A stretch of DNA of 64,000 bases from Berkiella sp964496435 (GTDB lineage: Bacteria > Pseudomonadota > Gammaproteobacteria > Berkiellales > Berkiellaceae). The notes under the pieces were generated by a model that was not told the origin of the DNA, ran no database searches, and worked only from the letters and a program-made list of their open reading frames with translations. The translations under genes were made by a program, and so were the position numbers. Positions 34,204 to 43,965 of the stretch are shown here, in pieces. Position 1 is the stretch's first letter; every line of letters starts with the position of its first letter. Location of the stretch: positions 164,704-228,703 of the forward strand of contig CAZBZP010000003.1 of assembly GCA_964496435.1 (NCBI GenBank), in the 5' to 3' direction.

Positions 34204-35661
34204 TTACCACTGAACTTGGCCTCTGAAGCCCAATGCATCCACATGGTCTTCTGAAGGAATGGATGTACGAACATAGTTAGCCATGAATCTAACGTTGTCG
34301 TTAACCCACCAGGTTAAACCAATTGTGGTCGCATGTGCTGAACCAATAATATCGTTAACCGTTGTATTGGTTCTGATGTTATCAGCGATAGCAGCAGGAT
34401 TACCGAATTGATCAACTGCGTTGTTTGGAACGAAGTCAATGAATTGGAATCTTTGGTTGCCAGCTAAGCTTGAATTATCCATCAAGTTTACATAGCTATG
34501 TCTTACGCCAAGTTCCCAAGCGCCTTTGCGAGAATGAGGATGAACTGGACCGAAGGTTCCGCTGTCAAAGTCATAATCTCTGCATTCGCCGGTGAGAACG
34601 TAGGAAGCTTGAATGTAGTAACCGTTGTATTCAAGGTTTCCAGCTGGGTTACGTAAGTCGAACTGAGGATAGAGATCATCACGTTCAACATTAGCAAGCA
34701 TGTATTCACCTTGAACTAACAATGGTCCCCAACGGCCAGCTAATTCAAAGCCCCAAACATCATGACTATGTACTGAGTTAACTGGAATGTTGGTGAAGAA
34801 ACGTGGGGTTTGACGCGCACGCACTTCCATGCCAGCTATGTAGTTAAAGTCATTAGCATGTTCATGTAAGCTTTCATAACGAGCAGAAACACCTGCATGG
34901 TAAACAGTGTAATCGTCATGTACTGGTGAGAAGGTTAATCTCGCGCCAATACCTTTGTCATCACTGCCTGGTACGCTATCAAATGGGCCTGTACCAGCTA
35001 CTGGTGTAGGAACGCCACCTACGTTTACATTTGTAGGTTGTGAAAGCACGTCACCTGTTTGACGTGAACCAGCGATTTGAGGACGGTAAATAGCACCTGC
35101 TAAGGTAACCATGTTGCCATGCCATTCGCTGTATAAACCTAAACCTTTGTCTGGAGCGAAAGCGCTGGAAGCTAAGGACAATTCCATAAACATGGTGTCG
35201 TTAGCACTTTGCCAGTTTTCCAAACCAAATGGAATACTTACTTGACCTAAAGCGAACCAAAGGTTCTTGCAGCCGTTGTAACCGATGAAAGCTTCACCGA
35301 AGTTAGCAAATACAGCGCCTGGTCTGTCTCTTAAGTCGATATCGAATTTATAAACCCAATCATGACCTACGCCACCTTTCAAGGTAACACGAGCAGCTCT
35401 GATGTGAGCGCCGCTAGGAAATGAAGTGTTTGTGTTGAATGAACTGTTGTTGCCTTGATTTTCGTCATCTTGGAAGTAGACGTAATCAAAGAACATTCTG
35501 CCGCCGATTTTGAACCAATAGTTGTTTTCGTCAAGTTCGAAAACTTCCAAACCACCTTTGGTGTCAACCGTCATACCTGCAGCGAATGCGGGACTACCAG
35601 CAACGGCACCAAGGCCTGCTAGCGCCAACATGGCCAATTTACTTTTTGTCATTTTGCTCAT
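34204..35661 (-). CDS. OprP/OprO-like porin
   Basis: A 485-residue outer-membrane protein with a signal peptide ending PAFA (about residue 28). The mature part has alternating strands with aromatic girdles and the typical FKIGGRMFFDYVYF near 50-63. IRAARVTLKGGVGHDWVYKFDIDL, LWFALGQVSIPFGLE and the C-terminal LTWWVNDNVRFMANYVR of phosphate-selective porins O/P follow, and it ends in GQVQW, an aromatic last residue as outer-membrane barrels need. A promoter-like pair lies upstream and a strong terminator downstream, so it is a single-gene unit. Anion or phosphate selectivity is not proven. Confidence 0.85.
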   Translation of the reverse strand: MSKMTKSKLAMLALAGLGAVAGSPAFAAGMTVDTKGGLEVFELDENNYWFKIGGRMFFDYVYFQDDENQGNNSSFNTNTSFPSGAHIRAARVTLKGGVGHDWVYKFDIDLRDRPGAVFANFGEAFIGYNGCKNLWFALGQVSIPFGLENWQSANDTMFMELSLASSAFAPDKGLGLYSEWHGNMVTLAGAIYRPQIAGSRQTGDVLSQPTNVNVGGVPTPVAGTGPFDSVPGSDDKGIGARLTFSPVHDDYTVYHAGVSARYESLHEHANDFNYIAGMEVRARQTPRFFTNIPVNSVHSHDVWGFELAGRWGPLLVQGEYMLANVERDDLYPQFDLRNPAGNLEYNGYYIQASYVLTGECRDYDFDSGTFGPVHPHSRKGAWELGVRHSYVNLMDNSSLAGNQRFQFIDFVPNNAVDQFGNPAAIADNIRTNTTVNDIIGSAHATTIGLTWWVNDNVRFMANYVRTSIPSEDHVDALGFRGQVQW

Positions 35662-35775
35662 CTACAATCTCTCCCATTGGAATGCATAACGGTTGAATTT
35701 GCTAACCGAAAAAATGTGAGCACCTAATTAGGAAAAAAACTAATAGGTTGCCACCGAACAGAATTAACGAATCAT

Positions 35776-35805
35776 ACTATAACGCTTAATGAGTCGACTG
35801 TTCAA
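35776..35805 (-). promoter_or_regulatory. Candidate sigma-70 promoter of the porin gene
   Basis: On the minus strand TTGAAC (35800-35805) and TATAGT (35776-35781) are 18 bases apart, about 115 bases before the porin ATG. Confidence 0.45.
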
Positions 35806-35879
35806 TATCGCTTAGACAAATCATTACTGGTTTACGAAATCGCCGTATCCTATCAAATAACATGACGTACTACAAAATA

Positions 35880-38800
35880 TTATTCCGTATTTTGATTAGC
35901 GCGCCATAAACCGTCTTTTGAAAAGCACTGCCATCCCCATTGCAACCATTTTATGAGAGAGAACGCAAGCCATAAGGCCCATAACAACATTAAAATTCGA
36001 TAGATATATAAAGGTAAGGAAACTACCCAAGAACGTGCCAAACTATCATTTGTCATGTCTTGATACCACTGCAAATTAAATCCTTCTTCAGAAAGCTGTA
36101 CTGCATGAAAATTCCCCATATATGGCGAACCTAATTGCATTTTTGGTGTTCCTAAAAGTCCATCAGATATACAGGTGAATAAACTAACTACGAATAATAA
36201 AGTTAAGAATCCTAAACTAATTTGCATCACTTTGAATGAAGTATCTCCTAGCGTTGCAGAAATATGATTTCTTTTATGCAGTGCAAAAAACCAAGCGATG
36301 ACAAATATAATTGCTAAGGGCGTTGCGACACTAAGACCAATCCCCAGTAAAAACCATTGCCACATATTTAAAGGAAAAGATTTAATGCGGCTCAAACCAA
36401 AAGATAATAACAATATAATAATGAGAACACCCCAGAATAAGACAGCAGGGCCTATTGCAGGACCGCCAACAAATAAGATCCATCTATCCTTGGAGAGTTT
36501 GATATTAAGCAAAGCGTTAGAGCTTGGCATTGTTAAATCAACTTGCGGCGTTGCAAAATAAGTTGATATGCCCTGCCCAATCTGCCACTTTACCATCACT
36601 GTTTGATGGCCAGGATGAATAGGCAGCGATATTTCTCCCTCTTTTGCATTAATGGGTTGGCTTTTTCCATCAATGTGCACATCCTGCAAAGTTGCATTGG
36701 CAGGAATTTTAATATTATGTGTTCCCCCTAAACTGCTTCTAGCGGAAAAAGTGAGCAAATTATTTGTTGCGCGATTACCAGGCGTCACGTTCAATTGACT
36801 ATTTTCAATGGTAAGCGTATCACCCGCTATAGCTTGCGGTTTACTTATATCAATTTTTAAAGTTTCACCAGGCCATGGATACCAACTTGGCAAGTAACGT
36901 CCTTGTGTACTTTGTTGATGAATAACGGGCAAGCCTTCGAAAGTGCAGTGCCATTGACTGATTGCTTCTAATTGCCATTCTTCAATAATCGATGTGTTCT
37001 TGACTGCTTGCAAGACAATTTCTGGTGTCACTTTAATCTTTGATCTAAAGGAGAGAGTGTCTTGATTTTCACCTAAAGAAACAATCGCATTTTTATTTTG
37101 CTCTTCAACCGCATCAGAGAGCACATATTCATCCGCTAACAAGGGAATTTCAACTCTGATCCCGCCTGAAAGAGGTGCAATACGCTTTACTTCAGTTAAT
37201 ATTTCCCAATCGAAACCTAACTTTAACATACGCGTAACTTGCACAAAGGAAGGGATCCGACCCGGGGTGATGGTTGTCGCCGTATTCTCTTCTTTTGTTG
37301 TGCTCTTTTTGGTGAGATATAAGTTTTCGCCCTGTAATTGATTTCTATAAATACCTTCTATACCCCACTCATTCGCTGTTGCTGTCATCCATTTGGGTTT
37401 TAAAGGAATTAAAATTTCAAATTTATCTTGAGCGCCTATTGGACCTTCTAAAACAACCTCATGCACACCTTTATCAACATTCAACCAAAGTAGGCCTGCA
37501 TCCATTTGGGCTTCTTTTGCCGCAACACCATCAATGAGAATAGTTCTTGGCATCCATTTACCCATACTACTTGGTAATGGTAAAGCAACCGGTGAGGCAA
37601 TTTGAACGCTCGCACGAATGACCAATTGATTGGCTGATGCCTCTACTTGCATTCGGGAAATTTCAGCACACTCAGGTATACACTCTGGTGCGCGGGTTAA
37701 TCGATTTTTCAGCTCATCAAGCATTTCTTTATTAGGCATATCAGCCAATGCTGATTGAGGCTGGAAACATATAAAACCTGTGAACAATACATTGAGCGCA
37801 AAAATGAATAATGATAGCTTGGTGGCCGATAATGTCTGAGCAGGGAATTTATCTTTTTGCTCCCAAATCTTGGTTAGGCCATAAATCAGCAAGAACATCA
37901 AAGCGACTTCTAAAATCTTTAAGAAAGAAGTCACAAGCTTCGGCAATATCCATAAAGTAATTTTTTGATCTTTCAACACAGGGCCATTCCACGTGAGCAA
38001 AGAGACATCCCAATGCCATGATGGGATCCCAGGTCCTGTTTGAATTTTAGCATTCGCATCATAATCATTAAGAGCAGCTTCCTGCGGTAAAGGCGCGGCA
38101 CCTGCACCACCCCCCATGGATTTTGCGCTCATCAAAGCTTTACCTTTACTTTCCATTGCGCCCATGGTTGCAACCGCGTCACTTGCTGATTGAGGTACTG
38201 TCATGATGTTTTGCATCTCTTGGCGTTGGTACATTTGATTTTGAGCAACATAAGATTGATTGGGTGGCGTAAGCTGCGGATAGATTGCTTCTCGTATTTG
38301 TTTGACCATAAAAGGAATGGCTATAAATATCAGCACAAGAAAACTTATTCTTGAATAATATAAAAATACTTTACGCGCAGTTCCTTGTGGTAACACTTTG
38401 TATAGGGCTAAAGCTGCAATAAGATTGAGCCAGCTATAGATTGGTGCGCCACCTTCTTGATAAATTAGGGTCATTGTTACTAAAGTGAGCACTCCCCAAG
38501 TGATGCCTAATAATTTTGCAACGGCAGCTGCCATGATGAGCACCAAAAAGAGATCTAATAATGTCCATGTTTGCACCCAAGCATTAGTAACCGAATCAGC
38601 TCCCCAGGCGCCTATTAACTTCCAACCAGGAGGTAAATAGAGCGTGGTTGATAAAGAACGCACATCAAAATCCCAACCAATTGCGCTAAAACGAAAGGGT
38701 TTACTTTCTACTTTGCTCACAGCATCAAGTTGAATATTGCCTTGTCGGACTTCAATACCTGGCAAGTCATTGTCATTAAGCTTTGTAATGAGCTTGTCTT

Positions 38801-39977
38801 GTCCATCAACAGTTGCTCTTTTTAAGCTAAATGGTGCTGTGGTTGCAAGGCGCCATTGATCAGTCACGTTGCCTGTTATCGTATCAACAGCAATAAAACC
38901 TTTGCCAGAAAAATCTAACCACAATTTGCGTTGCAAGGAGAGGGAGCTTGGGCGTTTCTCTTGCCCTCTTCTTTTTTCGACTATGGTCAGGGATTTATCT
39001 TGTTCTAATAAATAGCTAGGATAAGCTTTCCATTCTTGGGGCATATCTGTTTGCTGTGGATCTATCGCATTGCCGCCTTGAATTTCAACGAGACGCAATT
39101 CATTTTCAGGTTGGAATGACCATACCTCTGTTGTAGGCCATGGGCTTTCTATTTTGCCCAAACCAAGCATATCTTGTTTTGCTAAAAATCGCGCTTTAAC
39201 TGACAATTCCCAAACGCCTGGTCTTAGTTGCACGCGAAGCATACCATTTTCTTCAATTCTGGCAGCAAGAGGACTATCAATCGACATGGGTAAGCTGTCT
39301 TTTAACAAAAGTGGCCCAATCGTTACTTCACGCACCAAACCTGTCACTTTTAAATTAAGGGTTGTTGTATAAGTTAAAGGTATTTGATCATCAAATAAAC
39401 GATATACCTTCATACTAAGGCTATCACTTTGTTCTGATTGGTTTTGCTCTGCTTGTTGTTGTCGAAACCATAATTTTGCATCGGCATCGCGCAGTGGTTG
39501 ATCGATTTGATTGCCTTGCACAGATAAACTCAAGGTACCCAAATTAACAGGCAATTGAATAAAATCTGGCATGCTATTCCAAGCAAATTGTCCTTGAATA
39601 ACATATTCACCTGCCTCTAAATAAAGGGCTGGTTGTCCTTGATGTGATAAAACAGGCACTGCCTTAGCATTAATCTTTACTTCAATAGGCCAGCTTTCCT
39701 CATTGCCAGGCAATGGAATCCATCCATCCTTATAATTCACCGCTTTTTGGGTAAATTTGCCTTGTTGATTATCAACACTTATTTGCAGATCGGTTGGCCA
39801 AACACAGTAATGGGATTCAGCATTATTATAAGGTGTGGGGCAGAGCTTATCTTCAACACCATATAGCACCCATGATTGCCAGGGCTTGAGGGGTTCTGGC
39901 ACTTCAAACTGTTTTGCCACACAAACAAATGAGGTTGTAAAAGTAAGCAAGAAAACTAATGCTTTAATAAACCTCAT
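35880..39977 (-). CDS. Very large exported membrane protein of unknown function (1365 aa)
   Basis: A signal peptide (about 1-21, ending CVA) is followed by about 450 periplasmic residues rich in beta strands. Next come four to five membrane helices with a Gln/Met-rich loop (about 460-760), a second strand-rich periplasmic domain of about 380 residues, and a final set of four hydrophobic segments (about 1165-1350). The layout is two similar halves, each a beta-rich domain followed by membrane helices. No catalytic motif is recognised. GGGAG lies six bases before the ATG. It precedes the porin gene on the same strand. A role in envelope assembly or transport would fit but is a guess. Confidence 0.7.
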   Translation of the reverse strand: MRFIKALVFLLTFTTSFVCVAKQFEVPEPLKPWQSWVLYGVEDKLCPTPYNNAESHYCVWPTDLQISVDNQQGKFTQKAVNYKDGWIPLPGNEESWPIEVKINAKAVPVLSHQGQPALYLEAGEYVIQGQFAWNSMPDFIQLPVNLGTLSLSVQGNQIDQPLRDADAKLWFRQQQAEQNQSEQSDSLSMKVYRLFDDQIPLTYTTTLNLKVTGLVREVTIGPLLLKDSLPMSIDSPLAARIEENGMLRVQLRPGVWELSVKARFLAKQDMLGLGKIESPWPTTEVWSFQPENELRLVEIQGGNAIDPQQTDMPQEWKAYPSYLLEQDKSLTIVEKRRGQEKRPSSLSLQRKLWLDFSGKGFIAVDTITGNVTDQWRLATTAPFSLKRATVDGQDKLITKLNDNDLPGIEVRQGNIQLDAVSKVESKPFRFSAIGWDFDVRSLSTTLYLPPGWKLIGAWGADSVTNAWVQTWTLLDLFLVLIMAAAVAKLLGITWGVLTLVTMTLIYQEGGAPIYSWLNLIAALALYKVLPQGTARKVFLYYSRISFLVLIFIAIPFMVKQIREAIYPQLTPPNQSYVAQNQMYQRQEMQNIMTVPQSASDAVATMGAMESKGKALMSAKSMGGGAGAAPLPQEAALNDYDANAKIQTGPGIPSWHWDVSLLTWNGPVLKDQKITLWILPKLVTSFLKILEVALMFLLIYGLTKIWEQKDKFPAQTLSATKLSLFIFALNVLFTGFICFQPQSALADMPNKEMLDELKNRLTRAPECIPECAEISRMQVEASANQLVIRASVQIASPVALPLPSSMGKWMPRTILIDGVAAKEAQMDAGLLWLNVDKGVHEVVLEGPIGAQDKFEILIPLKPKWMTATANEWGIEGIYRNQLQGENLYLTKKSTTKEENTATTITPGRIPSFVQVTRMLKLGFDWEILTEVKRIAPLSGGIRVEIPLLADEYVLSDAVEEQNKNAIVSLGENQDTLSFRSKIKVTPEIVLQAVKNTSIIEEWQLEAISQWHCTFEGLPVIHQQSTQGRYLPSWYPWPGETLKIDISKPQAIAGDTLTIENSQLNVTPGNRATNNLLTFSARSSLGGTHNIKIPANATLQDVHIDGKSQPINAKEGEISLPIHPGHQTVMVKWQIGQGISTYFATPQVDLTMPSSNALLNIKLSKDRWILFVGGPAIGPAVLFWGVLIIILLLSFGLSRIKSFPLNMWQWFLLGIGLSVATPLAIIFVIAWFFALHKRNHISATLGDTSFKVMQISLGFLTLLFVVSLFTCISDGLLGTPKMQLGSPYMGNFHAVQLSEEGFNLQWYQDMTNDSLARSWVVSLPLYIYRILMLLWALWLAFSLIKWLQWGWQCFSKDGLWRANQNTE

Positions 39978-40006
39978 GATTATCTCCCTATTGCATGGCT
40001 CTCTTA

Positions 40007-40081
40007 TGTAGGGGCGGACTTCATGTCCGCCCTTTAGGTTTCGCAGCTTTGTTCTGGGCGGACATGAAGTCCGCCCCTACA
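40007..40081. repeat. Inverted pair of family B repeats
   Basis: Two 26-base copies (40007-40032 and 40056-40081) are exact reverse complements, separated by 23 bases. Each copy is itself a palindrome with GGGCGGAC and GTCCGCCC arms. The whole can fold into one long cruciform. It fills most of the gap between hrpA and the 1365-residue membrane protein gene. Confidence 0.8.
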
Positions 40082-40133
40082 AAAAAGGAACTTGATCGTT
40101 AGCAAGACCAAGCCTTTTACGCTTTCGATTATT

Positions 40134-43100
40134 TCAGTTTAGATTATCTAGGGCTTTTTGGAGCCTAATTTTAGAGACGGGTTCGATAGTTTTGAGATCT
40201 TGCGCAAACAAAGACACCCTTAGCTCCTCAATTTTCCACTGAAAGCTCATCAGCGGATCTTGTGGTGTTAAGAGAGATTTATCTTTGGTATTCAGCTTAC
40301 CTATATAAGCCTTTTGTATCGCTTGGACTTCCAGACGCGCCTGCTTATCTTTTTCAGGTTGGCGAGGCAGTTTCTCAAGCCGCCCTTGTAATGCTTTCAA
40401 ATAAATAGGATAACGTTTTAACCATATCAAAGGTGTTTTTCTAGCAAAATGCTTTGAAAATAAACCTTCAAGTTGGTTAAGGATATCTTTGTGAGCCTCA
40501 CCGTCTAGTATATTAACTTTTAGCTTTTGCATCTGCATAAGGATGTCATGATAAGTGCTTAAACTTTGCGTCAACATGTTAAGTGTTTGGCTAAAAAGCA
40601 ACATCAATTCTTGGCGATGTAGTGCTAAAATTTTATTAAAATCTGCTTTGGTTCTAATGTCATTGCCTTGCACAAATAAATGTAGACTGCATGCCATTAA
40701 AATATCATCAATTAAACTCTCTATCTCGCCAAAGGGTTGATAAGCTTTGCTGAGCAACTTTTTAGTTTGTGCTGAAATGCTTCTTCTTGCGTTTTTGCAA
40801 GTATCCGTCAGCGTAAGTAAATAAAGCCTTGCCAATCCTTGGTGATGATAAACGCGCGCCATTTCAGGTACATCAAAAAGTTTAATACTCACGCTCTGGT
40901 GCATATCAACCAGCGCAGGAAAGGTGACAAAATCCAGCTTAGCTCTTTTAACCGTATATTCCTTAGGTAAATCAGCAAATTGCCATTGAGTTAAACTATC
41001 CTGCTCGATGGGTTGTTCGCTTGAATATATTTCTAAATATTGTTCTTGTAAGGATTGGTAAATTTTTTGTAAATCGTCACTTTGAGTTATTAACTTCCCC
41101 TCTTTAGAAATAACTTTAAAATGCATCACTAAACAAGGAGGATAATTGAGATTTTCCCACACTTTGCCAAGCTGATAACCACATTCCTTTTCTAAGAATT
41201 GTTGTAAGACTTTACTTAAATTACCTGAGTTCGCAGATATACTACTAAGCGCCTTTTTAACAAAATCAGGTATAGGAACAAATGTAGTTCTACTTTTCTT
41301 AGGCAAAGCTCTTATCAAAAAGTCAATTTTCTGTGCAAGCAATCCTGGGATCAGCCATGAAAAGTCTTGATCTTTAACATATTGTACCATCTCAAAGGGA
41401 ATGATTAGGGTTACCCCATCATCTTCGGCGCTTAAATCAAAACAATAGCTTAAGTTAAAAAACTGATCTTTAATGGTTAAACTTTCGGGGTATTGCTCAA
41501 TGAGATCGTCTGGGATTTCATTAAGTAAAATATCATTTTGATTAAATACTAAGCAATCTTGAATCTTATCCTGCAAATATTTATCTAGTGCCGGAACAGA
41601 ACACACATAGAATGGTAAATGCTTTATATAAAATTCGTGGATCTTAGATTCATCTACTAAGATAAGTTGTTTTCTTATTCTATCTTCTAAGCTTTCCAGC
41701 GCTGCGCGCGTGGCTTTATTTTTGAGATAGAAGCCAAATTTAGAAACCATCTGTTCTTGCACCAAGGCTTGCTCAATAAATATCTTGCGTGCCTCTATAG
41801 GTGCAACTTTTTCATAATTGATCTTCTTCTTTGCATATATTTCTAAACCAAATAAAGTCGCCCTCTCAAGGGCTACCACGCGCCCTGATTTTGGATCAAA
41901 ATGAGGTTCATCATATTGCTTTTTGAGCAAATCTTTAGCAACTTCTTCTATCCAGGTGGTTTCAATTTGCGCATTGACACGAGCATAGGTTTTAGTCGTG
42001 TGCACAATTTCGCTAGCAACAAGCCAACTCGGTGATTTTTTAAAAGCTACTGATTGCGGATGAATAAAAAATTTGACGTTTCTTGCGCCGGTATATTCTT
42101 TTTTCTCATCCTTAACACCGATACCATCTAGAAAACCACACAACAGTGCTTTGTGTATTAAGGCGTAATCTGCTGGTTGTTGGTTTTGCCTGAAACTGAG
42201 CTCATGTGCAATTTGAGTCAATTGCTCATGAACATCAATCCATTCTAATATTCTTAAAAAGGATAGAAAATTCTGCTGACATAGTTTGCGCATTTTCTGA
42301 TGTGAAAGTTCTGCTTTATGTGAAATAATAAATTCCCACAAATTGAGATAACTCATAAAGTCAGATGTTTCATGAAGAAATTTTGCATGTTGGCTATCTG
42401 CTTCTTCTTGATTGCCTTGTGGCCTTTCTCTCACATCGACTATGCTTAATGCGCTTACAATAATTAATATTTCTTTTAAGGCACCATATTGGTTGGCAGC
42501 AATAATAACGCGACCTAATTTGGGTTCAATGGGAATATTAGCCAGTACTTTACCCAATGGTGTTATTTTTTTGTTTTCATCAACCGCCTGCAAACGTTCT
42601 AATAAGGTGAAACCGTCTTTAATATAGCGACTGTCTGGCGCTTCAATAAAGGGAAAGGTTTCAATGCTTTCAAAATTTAAAGCAAGCATTTTTAAAATAA
42701 CACCAGCTAGATTTGTGCGCAGAATTTCAGGCTCTGTATATAAAGGGCGGGTTTGGTAATCATCCAAAGAAAATAATCGATAGCAAATACCAGGCCCTAC
42801 GCGCCCACAACGACCTTTACGTTGATCAGCACTTGCCTGTGAAATAGCTTCAATGGGCAAACGTTGTAATTTGTTTCTATAGTTATAACGGCTAATCCGT
42901 GCCAAGCCTGAATCAATTACAAAACGAATATTCGGCACCGTTAAGGAAGTTTCAGCAACGTTGGTGGTAACAATAATCTTTCGCTTGGATGAACGTTGAA
43001 AGACTTTTTGCTGCTCAGCATTACTCTGGCGTGAAAATAAGGGTAGCAATTCCACCTGTGATAAATGCGCCCGAGACAACACTTCTATGACGTCACGTAT

Positions 43101-43958
43101 TTCTTTTTCACCACTTTGAAATATTAAAATATCACCAGGCCCTTTATGACAAGCCAGTTTAACTGCGTTCGCCACTTGCTGGATAGGATCATCTGATTCA
43201 TCTTGGAAATCTTTGCCAAGATACAGCACTTCCACAGGATAAGAGCGCCCCTTAATTTCAATCATCGGTGCATTGTTAAAAAATGTTGAAAAGCGCTCAA
43301 CATCGATGGTTGCAGAGGTAATGATAAGTTTTAAATCTTTTCTTTTTTGAATAAGCTTTTTAAGATAGCCTAAGATAAAATCAATATTTAAACTACGCTC
43401 ATGGGCTTCGTCGATGATTAAACAATCATACTGTGATAACCATTTGCTTTCTTGGGTTTCACTGAGCAAAATCCCATCTGTCATGATTTTGATATAATTT
43501 TCAGGATTAGTTCTATCTGAAAAACGAACTTTATACCCAATATATTTCCCAAGCGGGCTTTCAAATTCTGCTGCTATTCTACTTGCTACTGTCCTTGCCG
43601 CAATACGTCTTGGCTGGGTATGCCCTATAAACCCTTTTCGACCTAAACCTGCTTCTAAACAAATTTTAGGTAATTGTGTGGTTTTACCTGAGCCAGTCTC
43701 ACCTGCCACGATGATAACCTGATTTTCTTGAATTATTTTTAAAATGTTATCTTTTTCTTGCGTGATGGGTAAGTCAGGATAAGTGATAGTCGGCACATTC
43801 GCTTGACGATTTTCGCAAGCTAAAATTGAAGCGTTTACTTTCTCTTGCCAGCGCTTTAATTGTTCTTCTTTATCTTTATCATTTCTTTTTATAATTTGAT
43901 AATATTTATTTCTTAGCCAAAATTGATCGGCTAACATACATCTTTCTAACTGTTCCAT
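40134..43958 (-). CDS. hrpA: ATP-dependent RNA helicase HrpA
   Basis: A DEAH-box helicase of 1274 residues, the usual HrpA length. Motifs in order: GETGSGKTTQLP (86-97), TQPRRIAARTVA, IIDEAHERSLNIDF, ITSATID, VVTTNVAETSLTVP-type motif V (here IVTTNVAETSLTVP) and QRKGRCGRVGPG. The helicase-associated domain and the long C-terminal DUF3418 region follow. In E. coli HrpA resolves stalled ribosomes and processes fimbrial mRNA. Its start is seven bases after the stop of the M61 peptidase gene, so the two form an operon. Confidence 0.93.
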   Translation of the reverse strand: MEQLERCMLADQFWLRNKYYQIIKRNDKDKEEQLKRWQEKVNASILACENRQANVPTITYPDLPITQEKDNILKIIQENQVIIVAGETGSGKTTQLPKICLEAGLGRKGFIGHTQPRRIAARTVASRIAAEFESPLGKYIGYKVRFSDRTNPENYIKIMTDGILLSETQESKWLSQYDCLIIDEAHERSLNIDFILGYLKKLIQKRKDLKLIITSATIDVERFSTFFNNAPMIEIKGRSYPVEVLYLGKDFQDESDDPIQQVANAVKLACHKGPGDILIFQSGEKEIRDVIEVLSRAHLSQVELLPLFSRQSNAEQQKVFQRSSKRKIIVTTNVAETSLTVPNIRFVIDSGLARISRYNYRNKLQRLPIEAISQASADQRKGRCGRVGPGICYRLFSLDDYQTRPLYTEPEILRTNLAGVILKMLALNFESIETFPFIEAPDSRYIKDGFTLLERLQAVDENKKITPLGKVLANIPIEPKLGRVIIAANQYGALKEILIIVSALSIVDVRERPQGNQEEADSQHAKFLHETSDFMSYLNLWEFIISHKAELSHQKMRKLCQQNFLSFLRILEWIDVHEQLTQIAHELSFRQNQQPADYALIHKALLCGFLDGIGVKDEKKEYTGARNVKFFIHPQSVAFKKSPSWLVASEIVHTTKTYARVNAQIETTWIEEVAKDLLKKQYDEPHFDPKSGRVVALERATLFGLEIYAKKKINYEKVAPIEARKIFIEQALVQEQMVSKFGFYLKNKATRAALESLEDRIRKQLILVDESKIHEFYIKHLPFYVCSVPALDKYLQDKIQDCLVFNQNDILLNEIPDDLIEQYPESLTIKDQFFNLSYCFDLSAEDDGVTLIIPFEMVQYVKDQDFSWLIPGLLAQKIDFLIRALPKKSRTTFVPIPDFVKKALSSISANSGNLSKVLQQFLEKECGYQLGKVWENLNYPPCLVMHFKVISKEGKLITQSDDLQKIYQSLQEQYLEIYSSEQPIEQDSLTQWQFADLPKEYTVKRAKLDFVTFPALVDMHQSVSIKLFDVPEMARVYHHQGLARLYLLTLTDTCKNARRSISAQTKKLLSKAYQPFGEIESLIDDILMACSLHLFVQGNDIRTKADFNKILALHRQELMLLFSQTLNMLTQSLSTYHDILMQMQKLKVNILDGEAHKDILNQLEGLFSKHFARKTPLIWLKRYPIYLKALQGRLEKLPRQPEKDKQARLEVQAIQKAYIGKLNTKDKSLLTPQDPLMSFQWKIEELRVSLFAQDLKTIEPVSKIRLQKALDNLN

Positions 43959-43965
43959 ATCGCTC

